Assembly (NCBI RefSeq): GCF_037975245.1
Contig: NC_092575.1
Span: forward strand, 16,826,310-16,890,309
Length of the DNA stretch: 64,000 bases
Direction: 5' to 3'
From: Apostichopus japonicus
Lineage: Eukaryota; Echinodermata; Holothuroidea; Aspidochirotida; Stichopodidae
The notes under the pieces were generated by a model. That model was not told the DNA's origin. It saw only the letters and a program-made list of their open reading frames with translations, and searched no databases. Positions 36,701 through 46,649 of this stretch are shown here, one piece after another (within the stretch, counting starts at the first letter, position 1; every line of letters starts with the position of its first letter). Made by a program: the position numbers and the translations under genes.

Positions 36701-39700
36701 GAAGACTGTCTGGTTGGGCAGACTCATTCAGGACACCTATGAATGCCGAACATAATCATAGGTGCTAGTAGCATGCTTTGTAGTCACATAGATATCACAT
36801 TAAAATATCTACAAAAGGACCGCCGCACCAATTGCTTGCAGGCATACTACCTCAATAAACATCCTGAAAACTATTTTTTAGCTATTTGACATTAAAAAGA
36901 AAAAAAATTACAAAGGCAACTTAAGGCAAACATTTTGTGATTTATCCAACAGGAAGGAGAACATATTGACCACAACATCAATCTGTATCAAGTTTCATTT
37001 TAACAGATATTTCTTTAAATTTATGTTAAATATAGCAAGCAACTGGAGTGAAGTTGAAGTGAATTTGAAGTTTGCAATTCGATAATACAGCTTTCTGTTC
37101 TCGACTTGTTTCTGTCTAGATTTTGAAGTTTTTTTATTGTTTCAATTAGACATTTTTTATTTGGTGGTTGGGTGTTTGGACTTTAACCTAGGAACATACA
37201 TACATTCAGAGGGCGGGGCACAAAAGACCACACACCTTTGATATTTGAGGAGTTAGCTGCTATGCTAGACTAGGAACATACATTCAGAGTGTGGGGAAGC
37301 AAGAGACCACACACCTTTGATATTTGAGGAGTAAGCTGCTATGCTAGAGGAGGAACATACATTCAGAGGGCAGGGAAGCAAGAGACCACACACCTTTGAT
37401 ATTTGAGGAGTTAGCTGCTACGCTAGAGGAGGAACATACATTCAGAGGGCGGGGAAGCAAGAGACCACACACCTTTGATATTTGAGGAGTTAGCTGCTAT
37501 GCTAGACGAGCCAAGGCTACTTGCCATCAATACTGAACTCTTTGTAGCAGCAGCAGCAGCAGCTTTTGTAGCTTCTTCTTTAGCTTTTGCTGCCAATACC
37601 TTTCGCTCCTCAGCAGCAAGAAGCCCTGCTTTCTCTGCCTCAGCTAGATAGAAATGATGGAAAGAAAAAACCAAAACGATTGTCCTCATAGGTTGGATTT
37701 ATCAAGGATGATAGAGATTCCATCGGAATCGAAATATCAATGAGCAAAAGGAAAAACGGTGATGTATACAATCCCGGCGAAGTGCCTTCACATCAACCGA
37801 CATTCTTTAGCTATTGTACCAAGCTAAACGAAAAGTTTGTAAACAACACCGACCGTCGCCACGTATGACAAAGAAAACTCCCATGTGTATAGCACATGTA
37901 AAGGGCAAACCATTTTACACATTTAATTCCCGTTGGTATTGGTTGTTGCCGACAATCGGCTTACGATTGAAACAGGCATCAAGTTCAACAACAAGCTGCC
38001 AATGTTACCGACCTTTGAACACATCTATGATAAACCATTAATAATCTTATTGGGGTAATTCTTGCCAACTTACCCCGGTTTATGATTGTTCTAATTTGTC
38101 AGCATTTCTTTGCCAGGCATATGTCATCACCATCATAATTTTTTTTTATTATCACCATTATTATTTCATTATTGTTATTACTACTAATATTTTTTTTTAT
38201 TTAATCTTGTATTCTTTGAGGGAAAATCATATTTATAATGATTTCAATATGTACAGAAAAAAATGTTTTGAAAGCTTTGTTAACTCATTGGAGGAAAGAA
38301 TGATATTAATAGTCAGTTTTTGCACGCACAGTATAGCTTCCCCAATATTCAACAGAAAATATTATAATTTGAAACAAAAGGTAGAGAAAAAGTCATACAT
38401 AAAAATATAGTATAATTTGGGTAATGATTTCTTAAGACACTTTACTTCCTTTTATTTATTCCTCCATTTTGTCAATAAAAGAGGTCACAAGATGGCAACA
38501 TTCTTTTTCTTGTCTTTCCTTGTCTTTCATTTTAAATTGTTCAAAGCTTTTGTCTGTAATTCTGTTGTTAATTGACAATAGCAATCTGGTCTTTGTTTGT
38601 AAAAACAGAGCAAATCAAACACCTCTTGCTAATACAAAGGTTGTTTGCAGCAATTCTTCTGCTATAATAAGCCCCTCTGCCTCAGATGCAACAACTCCAT
38701 TTTAGATCACACAACAACAATATCAATAATAACAACAACAACAACAGCACAATGAGAAAGGATTCAGCAATGTCTAAAACTGACCAATTGCATGGCTGGA
38801 TAGGTTATTAATATCCATTAACTTCTGTATCAGGACTGTCATGACGTGGAATGGTTCCTCCGATGGCTTGGAACCTTGGGCGTTAACCACTACTTGATCT
38901 GACGGGGGATTAAACGATGAGAAATGATATTAACCAGACATGACTGCATTAATCGTCAAACAATATTGTGGTACCATACCCCACCACTTTAGGTAAAGGG
39001 ACAGGCACCTGGAAACAAAACCTGTTACTTTCAAGCAAGGACACAATTATCCGGTATTCGCTTCATGTGTGAAAAAAATTAAAAATTGATCAGATTGCCT
39101 TCACAAGTGCAAACTAGACATTTCTACGCTAAATATTTGGAAAATTATCTATAAAAGCTTACTCTTAAAATGTGCGACCAAAGGCTTCTTTTTCCTCATT
39201 TGGAAACACATGCTTCATTAAATGGAGTTTAACAGTGATAAAGATCTTCTATTAAATCACATTAAACAATTCAAATAACACTTTTACATATTTGCAGTAG
39301 ATAAGTACAATGAGATGATGAAAAATGTTTTCAATAAACTTTTAAAAATTCTTTTTTTTGTAAAATATCACAAACCAGATTTTGCCTGCAGTCGCTTGAT
39401 CACCGCCTTGATTTCGTTTCCTTTCGGTGCGAGTTGCTCCTGATGAGGGCAGGCTTCTAAAGCTTCTATCATCCTTGTAGCTTGTTCATCAATCTGACCT
39501 CTCACCTTTACTAAACTATCCAAGAATGACTTCAGTTCAGCTTGCTTTCTGTATGAGATATAAAACGATATATTTAAATTAAATACCGCATGTTCGTAAA
39601 TCGTCTCGCAAAAGCCATGATTTGCTAAATTTTACTAAACTGACATTATTTATTACTTCAAAATCAACATTTCTTTGACCAGACTGTGAAGTGTGTACAT

Positions 39701-42700
39701 TGCTAGAAAGTTATCAGATTATGCAACAATTGGTAGATAGGAGTGCAAAAATATGACAGGTGTGTTGTCAGACTAGTAGACATAAGTGAAGTACATACAC
39801 AACTTCCCATATTCCAACAATTTAATCATAAAAATAATCAAGCAGTTACTTGTATGACGCTTAAGCGACCACACCGGGCGGCTTCCAAATCAACATTTTA
39901 ACTCAAATTTGGGATCTTTTCAATTTAGAAAGCTATTTCAGATGGGAATATCGTAGATTGCTCTTGGATGAAAAACCCACCTCACTATGACTCGGCAGTG
40001 GATTGAACCCAGAAATGCCACCGCCTTCATCCACTCAGCCACAGCACCAATATGTGTTAACATGGTATGTGTTAGTTAATATGGTATGTGTTAATATGTG
40101 TTAAAGTCTCAATACCTGTTTGCTGATGAATTTCGAAAAACAAACTTCCTAAGTAGATTCAATGTTTCTTAGTCAAAATGCACTCCGACCAGGTGGGTTT
40201 AATGGAGAAATGCTGTCGCAATCGAAAGAAAGAAATTTATTTTCTGTTGCCCTCGTGGCGCAAACAATTTACTATAAAATCACTGCGACCGCCCATATCA
40301 GCATGTAAATCACACAAATGTAAACGAAATAGTCTACACTTGCGACCGGATCAAGATTTTAACGCAGTCCTATACTCGTTTCGTCCACTTTTTTTTACCC
40401 AATTCCACCACAGACGTCCATCACAGACGTCTGAAAACACCTGTTGATTCATTGCAATGGAAGGAAATGACACAATTTTGCAAGCTACATCAGTAAGACA
40501 GAGAGAAAGATACTATTCAACAGAAGGGACCTTACACAGGACAGCCACAAAAATGACAGTAGTGTTAGGCCTAACGGTCGTAAACAAAACAGAGAGATTT
40601 GATTGGCGTATTATCTCTTGGGCGGGGCTTGACAATTTTGATTGAAGTTTGTAGAATCTACGGACTCGCTAATAAATCTGACGCATTTTATTGAGCTCAA
40701 AATGTTTAAAAACAGATAACTCAATAAAAATATGGAATATTGTTATGAAAATTGCATAGAATGGTGTCAGTTTCACTGAGCTATTAGTAACTAGTATTAA
40801 GTCTGGAAATGGTCCAAGTTAAAATTTGGCAAGCAAGTACTGAAACTTTAATATGTTAATATTGACCTAGCAGCATATATGACATTATTAAAGTTACTTC
40901 TGTGCAAACATTTCTTAGAAATTATATTAGTTCAAAATGCCATGATAAACAACAAAAACTATTGGAATATTAGTTTTTTTTTCTTTTTTTTTTCCAATGG
41001 TCAAAATTGTCACCTGCTTCGAAACATGTGGGAAATATTAGTCACCCAGTTCAAATATACTGCACTGCTGCAGGTATGGGTTGTACAAATGCCTATCTCA
41101 CTAAGTAGTGTACAGACTTTAACAACATGTGTAACTGCACAAACTTGCTTGCATGCGTCATAAAGCAGACTTTTCATATCACAGCGTTACAGAGATAACT
41201 TTCACATGTACAGTGTAGACTATAGATATCAGTGGCAGAGAAACAGGGGGGGTTGGGGGGGGTTTTTAACCCCCCACTTTTTGAAGAGGGGGGTTGGCCC
41301 ACACAATCAACCCCCCTTGTTTTTGCCAGTAATGTTCTTTTATAGCCTATGTTATGTGTTCCAAATGGCATAATAAATCAAATTATTAAATTTGAAATTG
41401 TTAAAGTCATTTCAACCTTTTACCTGGTAGGCTACATCAACAATTAACGACCGAAAACCGAGTTAGAATTGACCCACACATTATTTCTAGCCCCTTTCCC
41501 CACCTTGCCCATTGGAACTTGTAGCTCATTGCGCTAACTTCACCCCACAACAGACATACACAAAATAACGTTTTGTTGCTGTTGAATAGCTTTGGAACTG
41601 TATACACTTACCAACTTCAACAAGGTGAAGGAAGGAAAAGAAAAAGAAGAAAGAAAGAAAAGGAGAAAAGGATGGAGTAGAAAATACGGCAAGAAAACGG
41701 GAAGAGAAAGAGGAACAGCGACAAAATTATTCGAATTTGTAAAGCAAACAGCAGATATCACATCATATCAGTGAGCTTGAAAATGGCGTTCCACGATAAA
41801 CAGCCTCCAAACCATGGGCGCAGATCCTGGTGAGGACAGCGGGACGCGTCCCCACCAACTTTTTTAGTAGTGGGGACATGATATACTGTGGCCCCACCAA
41901 TTTGTCTTGACCAATAGCTGCATTTCAAGTTCCCCTGTATTGAACTTTAGCGCAGTTTGATCCAGCATCGTGCAAATCACATGCAGCAGTTCTCATTTTA
42001 TTGTATTTTATCCACAGTTGATAAATATAGGACGGAAATCGCATTTGCGGCAGTCTACCTGTATATTTGTTTTCTGGGAGAGGACCCCAGACCCATCGTA
42101 TATACAAAAGTCTACTTGGATTATTTGTCCCTGATTTTCTTTCTGCAGACGCCCATGTATTTCTCCAAACTAAATTTCTAAGCCATGAGATCTAAAACTT
42201 AAGGAGGTTTAGGAGCATCATTAGGTCTGGGAAGTGTTATTTCCGGCGATCTGGGAGGATTTTGCCCAAAAAATCGTACGCTACGCGCGAACCCATGGTC
42301 TCGCTCCGCTTAGATAGTGTCATAGAACAGACACGCGTCCCCACCATTATCCAAGACTGATCTGCGCCCGTGCTCAAAACTGTCGATGTGTGTAGTGTTC
42401 GGTTTCGGAAATATCTGGTATATTTTTATTTCCTTCAACGAAATTTTTTAGTAGCTCTCTGAATTTTCGAAAATTCCCTAACCAACATTCTTCATCATAC
42501 TTCATCATACTCGTGCAACTTTGACCCGTCTGTTAGGGTTTGAAGGAGGTTTTTCTATATCGGTTGTCCATAGATGATATTTTGTGCAACATTATGGGTA
42601 TGTTTTGAAGTGAATTTATTCACGAGAATTGTGAATTTTCAAATTCTGAACAGTGGGGCTGACGGATATTGTGGGCCGAGATGAAGAATCACCTACAAAA

Positions 42701-45700
42701 GCAATGATCCACAGGATATGTGATGAAGTCGAACATGATGTGTGACTGGTGACAATCTTCAAAAAGGTTATAGATGAGAAAAAAGTATTTGGAAAAATCT
42801 TGGTTCTCAGGCAAAAGTGTACATATGGTTGGTCAGTTTCAAGCCCGAGAAGTGGCATTTCCGGTGATCTGGGGGTACCAAAACCAGAAATTTGCTTGTA
42901 CGCTGCGCGCCAACCAATGGTGGCGCTCCGCTTAGATAGTAATACGCGCCCCCCGGGTTAGAAAATCCTGCATACGCCCCTGGTTAAATGCAGCTTTTCA
43001 AGGCCTGGGCAGTGCCATTTACTGCAATCTGGGAGGCAATATTTGCCAAAAAATTCTTGTGCACTTCGCCCCAACTTATGGTGGCGCTCCACTTAGATAG
43101 TGAGCCAGCAGTTATGACTTGTTATTTCATCAATGGCCTGCAACCCCCCCACTTCTGACAAGAAATCTCCGCCACTGATAGATATCCAGAAAGTCAAAAT
43201 TGTTACACCTTTTCTGTTTTTCCATCTCGGCAAGTTCTTTTTGCTGAAGGGCTGCTTTCATCTTAGCATCTAGTTTCTGAAAACAAAAACCGAAAAGAAA
43301 TGTTGAGATCTTCAAAGAACTGTCGACTACGGTACACAGAGGAGAAGAGCAACGAACCGCAGCCATGCAGAAAATAGAGAAACATTAATAAATTTGAACT
43401 TGGGGGAATTTTGGCCCTTAAAAGTGTATTGGCAACTTACTTCTGCCCTACCCAACGCAACCCAGCCATCTCTTAAACATAAAACAAGAAAGAGGAAACT
43501 ATCAAACCAACCAAACTGAAGTGTCAATGATCACTGTCATTATGACTTTGAATCCCTGTTTGAGTCCAGCCATAGGCTTACATTGTCCTTTCTATGACTC
43601 TCATTTTCCAGTTTTTACGTTGGTTTATGTTCATCCTTAGTCATCTCGGTAAAAAATCAGAAGCTCTTCCTTATCGTATAAGAAATAAAAGACGTGACAA
43701 GGCAAGGTTAACAAACTGTTTCTGTGATTTCAGTATTGGATTAAATTCTCACAGTCAAAAGTGCAGTAGTGTCACTTTAAAAAGAGATAACCCCCCCCCC
43801 CCCGGCCCCCTTCCTCACAACCCTCACCTACCTTTTCAGCTCAACATCAGGTCAGAGCAGTTAACCATCCTTATATAGTCTAGAGTTCACTGATGGGAGC
43901 AGGCAAATAGTTATCAAGTGTCCTGAGGCATCCAAAATCTGCATTTCCTGTGATACCAACCCCTTTTTCCTGCCAAACTCCCCTTAAACTCATCACATCT
44001 CTAAACCGTTACACAAACCTTCAGATGAAGACGGTGTCTCTCCTGTTGGTGAAGCAGACGCCTCTCCCGGTTCTCTTCACTCTCCGTGTTGACATCGTTG
44101 ATTTTTTGCCAGTGCGCCCTCTGCCTGAGCTCCATACGCTGCTGGACTAGGCTGATGTTTTGTCTCGCATCTTGTTCTAACTGCTGTGAAAACTCTGCAT
44201 GCTGCTTTTTCCTGACCTCCACTCTATCCTTTTTCAGGATAAAAAATCCATTAAAATTACAACTAGATCCATAGAGGTATAACTAGTAAGGCTTTGCAGA
44301 GATAGTAATCAGGACTGGGGTTTATATTCTCATGAACTTTTCAGGTGAATTACTGGCTTATATTCACCATTCTGAACAAAAGCAAGACTTTTATATAAAG
44401 TTGATACAGAAAGCAATGCTAGTAACTGCATAGAATTTTATGGAAATGGAATGTGGCTATGAAATAGTAGCCGACTCCTTCAGACCATACAGCTGCTATA
44501 TATTCTACTTGGATGGGCAAATTTCCACAAAAGTAATCTGATGGGGGACTAAAATTATATTATTAGGTACCATGTTTGTAACACAAAAAAAAACAGGTTT
44601 TAAACAGGTACATATGATCACGTTTTCAAAATGTTGGTGATTTACTTTCAGGTTCACTTAAGAATACCAATCATGAAACAAATGGCTGGCTGTTAAGAGC
44701 TTTAGATTCACATTTTTAATGACATGATGTGTTACAAGCAACTTCTTCCACTCCCAGTGGGCAAACGTTTGAAGCACGATACTGTCATGTCCAACTTCAA
44801 AGCACTAGTACTGACAGTATAAACAGTATGGATGATAATGGGCAGCTATCCTGTTCTATCAGATAAAATTTTGGAACTGTTCATATTGTCAGCATAAGTG
44901 CTTTGAAGGAGGATAGGGGAGGACAGTATCTAGTATGTATGTATGTATGTATTTTAGATCCTCCTGCAAGCAGAAACTCGCAAAGAAGCCTCATTGGCTT
45001 ATCAAAGCCGCAAGCTGACCAAAGTCAGTCTCTTACATTCGTATTTCACGTCCATGATTATGAATGTCAATTGTCAACAACTCTGTAACTGGACCACATA
45101 CATTAATCTTGGAGTAACTCGAATTTGGAGTGAATCTAGTGATATAAGAAGCATTCAGAAATTCCCCCAACCGGCTGGTAACTGTACTTTAGATTTGCAC
45201 GTTGCATATTCATGATCAATCCTTACCTTTGCTTCTCTAGTTATTTCTACTTCATGTAAATGTAAAGCTACTTGTATTTTGGCAGCATTCTTGTCTAAAG
45301 CACAATTCAAATCATCATTGTAGGAAGACTTTGATCTGTCGGTAATAAGAGGAATAAAACAGCCAATTACTTGAGCCATTGTGAAACAGAGATAGATGTA
45401 TCAGATATCATTCTTCTTTTCTATTTAAATTTCATATTTCCTTTTTAAATTTCATACAATAGTTAGTAAAGCTGTAACAGAAATGGCACTTTATCTCAGA
45501 AACTGGTGTGTGTTAAAATTAATCAATTACAGTGTGGGCAAATTTGAAGGTGTCATTTAACTGTTTTTTTTTAACTTAAAAAGTGAGTGGTTATCACTTA
45601 ACTTTTCAACATATTTAAATACTATTACTTGATAACATTCATTAACGAAGCTCAATAGTTAAAAGTGAAACTTCCGACTACTATTGTTTAGAACTCATTC

Positions 45701-46649
45701 ATGATTCAGCCCAGTGGGTTCAAAATATCGGCTGGACTCACCCAACAGTATCCAGGACTTTACAATCTCTATGGCTTTCATTCTCTTCATTATCACTCTC
45801 CTCAGGTGAGCTGTGGTCAGTAAAACTGTTCTTAAGCTCATTCTGATCAGCAGACAGTTGCAACTTTTGTAAGGAATGAGTTATTAGTTCCGGAGAAAGG
45901 GGTGGCGGGGATGACGTTATCTGGATAATGTCCTGTGAGAGAGAAACACCAAATTACAGACAGACCTCCTAACTGACCAACTGACCTATGACAGACTGAC
46001 TGGCTCAATGATTCACTAACTGACTCCCTCACTCAATCTATCACGTAATTCTTGTACCAACAAGAGAACCCCCAACCCTTTAGTAAATGATTTGACTTGT
46101 GTCATTGATTTATCAATATTATTCTTTCCATTCTTTTCCATAAAAATTTTAAATTCAATAACAATTTCGTACTTGTAAGGAAAAGAGCCCATATATCTAA
46201 CTTCTTATTTTCCAAAAAGTTTGATCTGAAACAAGGTCTGTGAAATCAAATCTGTTCTTATAATGGGTTTGTTCAAATGGAAACAGCATCTTTACATATT
46301 TAATGAGGAGAGATGTTTCAATGGAAAGATATGGTTTCTTTTTTATACTTCAAATACTATTGTAAGTGTGTAACGGTAACACCAAGAAAGTCACATGGTT
46401 GGACCTGTTACTTGGGAAGGACTCCAATAATATTATATCAATTAATGAGGACAATGCACTGATGAGTTTTCAACTATCATAAATTTGATTCAGTAATACA
46501 TTGCTTAACATTATGCATAAATATTCTAGTTTTTAGTTAAAACATATATAGGCTACCTGCAAATGTCCATCAGTATGCCAGGTGGCATCATACTTTAACT
46601 GTCCCCTTCGAGAATTCCGCAATGCTTCCAAGACAACAACACGGCTCAT
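30661..46649 (-). CDS. GLE1: Nucleoporin GLE1, mRNA export mediator, 16 coding exons, 700 aa
   Basis: GLE1 binds InsP6 at the cytoplasmic face of the nuclear pore and activates the helicase DDX19/Dbp5, releasing exported mRNPs. Exons in coding order: 46557-46649, 45742-45932, 45227-45335, 44019-44228, 43209-43276, 39376-39548, 38785-38898, 37473-37643, 36621-36736, 35469-35681, 34225-34415, 33245-33374, 32489-32593, 32044-32126, 31466-31529, 30661-30732. Phase is continuous and all sites are GT/AG. N-terminus VLEALRNSRRGQLKYDATWH aligns with human TLKALRSSDKGRLCYYRDW; coiled coil at about 132-285; Ala-rich linker at about 320-376; GLE1 core at about 400-700, with RMSGFTRLYAAI, ITATMLFDFLEVCG and C-terminus PPPAGLLSSSFWRTY. 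The human protein has 698 aa, so length agrees. The ATG context has A at -3. Confidence 0.95.
31466..31529 (-). CDS. GLE1: GLE1 coding exon 15
   Basis: Encodes KIEAVTPKGSGGPVMRLKSY then LQ, corresponding to [21 protein letters not shown]. The donor is gtaggt. Confidence 0.9.
32044..32126 (-). CDS. GLE1: GLE1 coding exon 14
   Basis: Encodes VCGFALIETYNKQFLKLLEV then LIHGYFPK, matching [28 protein letters not shown]. Confidence 0.92.
32225..32470. repeat. Degenerate cataaca/catatca repeat in GLE1 intron 13
   Basis: Loosely tandem short words cataacat, catatcat and cataacac, with a cattcattcatt interruption at about 32370. There is no clear fixed period; it probably decayed from an AT-rich minisatellite. 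Confidence 0.7.
32489..32593 (-). CDS. GLE1: GLE1 coding exon 13
   Basis: Encodes ISPFGRERAWQWLSRLLNLE then PQPDITATMLFDFLE, matching [35 protein letters not shown]. This is the best-conserved part of GLE1. Confidence 0.96.
33245..33374 (-). CDS. GLE1: GLE1 coding exon 12
   Basis: Encodes LLGYQYDSEGVIEKQDKYLK then RMSGFTRLYAAI, matching [31 protein letters not shown]. The donor used is gtacgt; an upstream gtcagg is a weaker alternative that would break phase. Confidence 0.94.
34225..34415 (-). CDS. GLE1: GLE1 coding exon 11
   Basis: Encodes KQGHEQVSSNYESAFPFATL then VGDLILANFHQQCPFLVPY, matching [20 protein letters not shown] and VGDLILAHLHKKCPYSVPF. Confidence 0.95.
34609..34765. mobile_element. 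Partial copy of the 53.6-kb MITE in GLE1 intron 10
   Basis: About 150 bp (gacggactcaaatgg, cttttcagctttttaccac, attcgcgattattgacttt) matches the reverse complement of the right half of the element at 53625-53998 at roughly 85 percent by eye. No intact ends or duplication were found. Confidence 0.75.
35469..35681 (-). CDS. GLE1: GLE1 coding exon 10
   Basis: Encodes FDIQKAINTPINAISSQSGS, then MDKLRRLQQLLDGQSV and THPAGMAFCKDLLAKKLV, matching MDLQKAATIPVSQIS, FDKIHSLLSGKPV and LNPQGLDFVQYKLAEKFV. Confidence 0.93.
36621..36736 (-). CDS. GLE1: GLE1 coding exon 9
   Basis: Encodes EYNKLQENLGNVRKAFLELK, equivalent to the human WYQQLQDASMQCVLTFEGL region that opens the GLE1 core. The donor is gtgagt. 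Confidence 0.88.
37188..37507. repeat. 79-bp minisatellite, four copies, spanning the GLE1 exon 8 splice donor
   Basis: The word cctttgatatttgaggag recurs at 37235, 37314, 37393 and 37472, exactly 79 bp apart. The copy at 37472 is the real 3' edge of GLE1 exon 8. Each of the other three therefore carries a duplicate of the last 30 or so exon bases and of the gtgtgtggtc donor. Confidence 0.95.
37473..37643 (-). CDS. GLE1: GLE1 coding exon 8 (Ala-rich linker)
   Basis: Encodes EAEKAGLLAAEERKVLAAKA then KEEATKAAAAAATKSSV: a charged helix with a six-alanine run coded by a (GCT)n tract. It ends IKG at a gtgtgt donor, phase 1. This linker is poorly conserved across animals; the call rests on phase and position. 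Confidence 0.82.
38785..38898 (-). CDS. GLE1: GLE1 coding exon 7
   Basis: Encodes DQVVVNAQGSKPSEEPFHVM then TVLIQKLMDINNLSSHAIA. Weakly conserved, but the splice sites and phases fit exons 6 and 8 exactly. Confidence 0.8.
39376..39548 (-). CDS. GLE1: GLE1 coding exon 6
   Basis: Encodes KQAELKSFLDSLVKVRGQID then ALEACPHQEQLAPKGNEIKA, in the position of human [20 protein letters not shown]. It is the tail of the coiled-coil region. Confidence 0.85.
39995..40048 (-). mobile_element. tRNA-like SINE head in GLE1 intron 5
   Basis: On the minus strand, from 40048, a box A TGGCTGAGTGG and a box B GGTTCAATCC lie about 30 nt apart, a serine-tRNA-like arrangement. The body of the element was not delimited. 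It differs from the SINE at 24714-25090. Confidence 0.5.
41230..43177. mobile_element. 1.95-kb non-autonomous hAT-like element with perfect 8-bp target duplication
   Basis: The ends CAGTGGCAGAGA (41230) and tctccgccactg (to 43177) are inverted repeats with one mismatch in 12. They are flanked by atagatat on both sides (41222-41229 and 43178-43185), identical in 8 of 8. The element holds two copies of the shared MITE module (42840-42940, 42998-43102) and a nested element at 41813-42372. No transposase frame is present. Its right edge lies 31 nt from GLE1 exon 5. Confidence 0.88.
41813..42372. mobile_element. Nested 560-bp hAT-like element
   Basis: The ends catgggcgcagatc (41813) and gatctgcgcccgtg (to 42372) are inverted repeats matching at 13 of 14. 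Flanks ctccaaac and ctcaaaac match at 7 of 8, giving an 8-bp target duplication. It carries one copy of the shared module (42222-42319) and lies wholly within the element 41230-43177, so it inserted later. Confidence 0.82.
43209..43276 (-). CDS. GLE1: GLE1 coding exon 5 (coiled coil)
   Basis: Encodes KLDAKMKAALQQKELAEMEK then QKR. The donor gtgtaa lies only 23 nt from the target duplication of a transposon. Confidence 0.85.
44019..44228 (-). CDS. GLE1: GLE1 coding exon 4 (coiled coil)
   Basis: Encodes 70 residues, DRVEVRKKQHAEFSQQLEQD through ENRERRLLHQQERHRLHLK, a highly charged helix. It corresponds to the human coiled coil used for GLE1 self-association. Confidence 0.88.
44933..45123 (+). 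repeat. Dispersed repeat, copy 1 (GLE1 intron 3)
   Basis: A (GTAT)n run, then ttttagatcctcctgcaagc, gcctcattggcttatcaaag, caacaactctgtaactgga and a box-B-like actcgaa. A second copy in the same orientation is at 57717-57911. Confidence 0.85.
45227..45335 (-). CDS. GLE1: GLE1 coding exon 3
   Basis: Encodes SKSSYNDDLNCALDKNAAKI then QVALHLHEVEITREAK. Joins exon 2 through a split Gly codon; donor gtaagg. Confidence 0.83.
45742..45932 (-). CDS. GLE1: GLE1 coding exon 2
   Basis: Encodes DIIQITSSPPPLSPELITHS and an acidic stretch PEESDNEENESH. This disordered region also varies in other GLE1 proteins. The acceptor is tctctctcacag and the donor gtgagt. Confidence 0.83.
46557..46649 (-). CDS. GLE1: GLE1 coding exon 1 (start)
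   Basis: Encodes MSRVVVLEALRNSRRGQLKY then DATWHTDGHLQ, 31 codons. It aligns with the human N-terminus, the Nup155-binding region. The donor is gtagcc. Confidence 0.88.
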
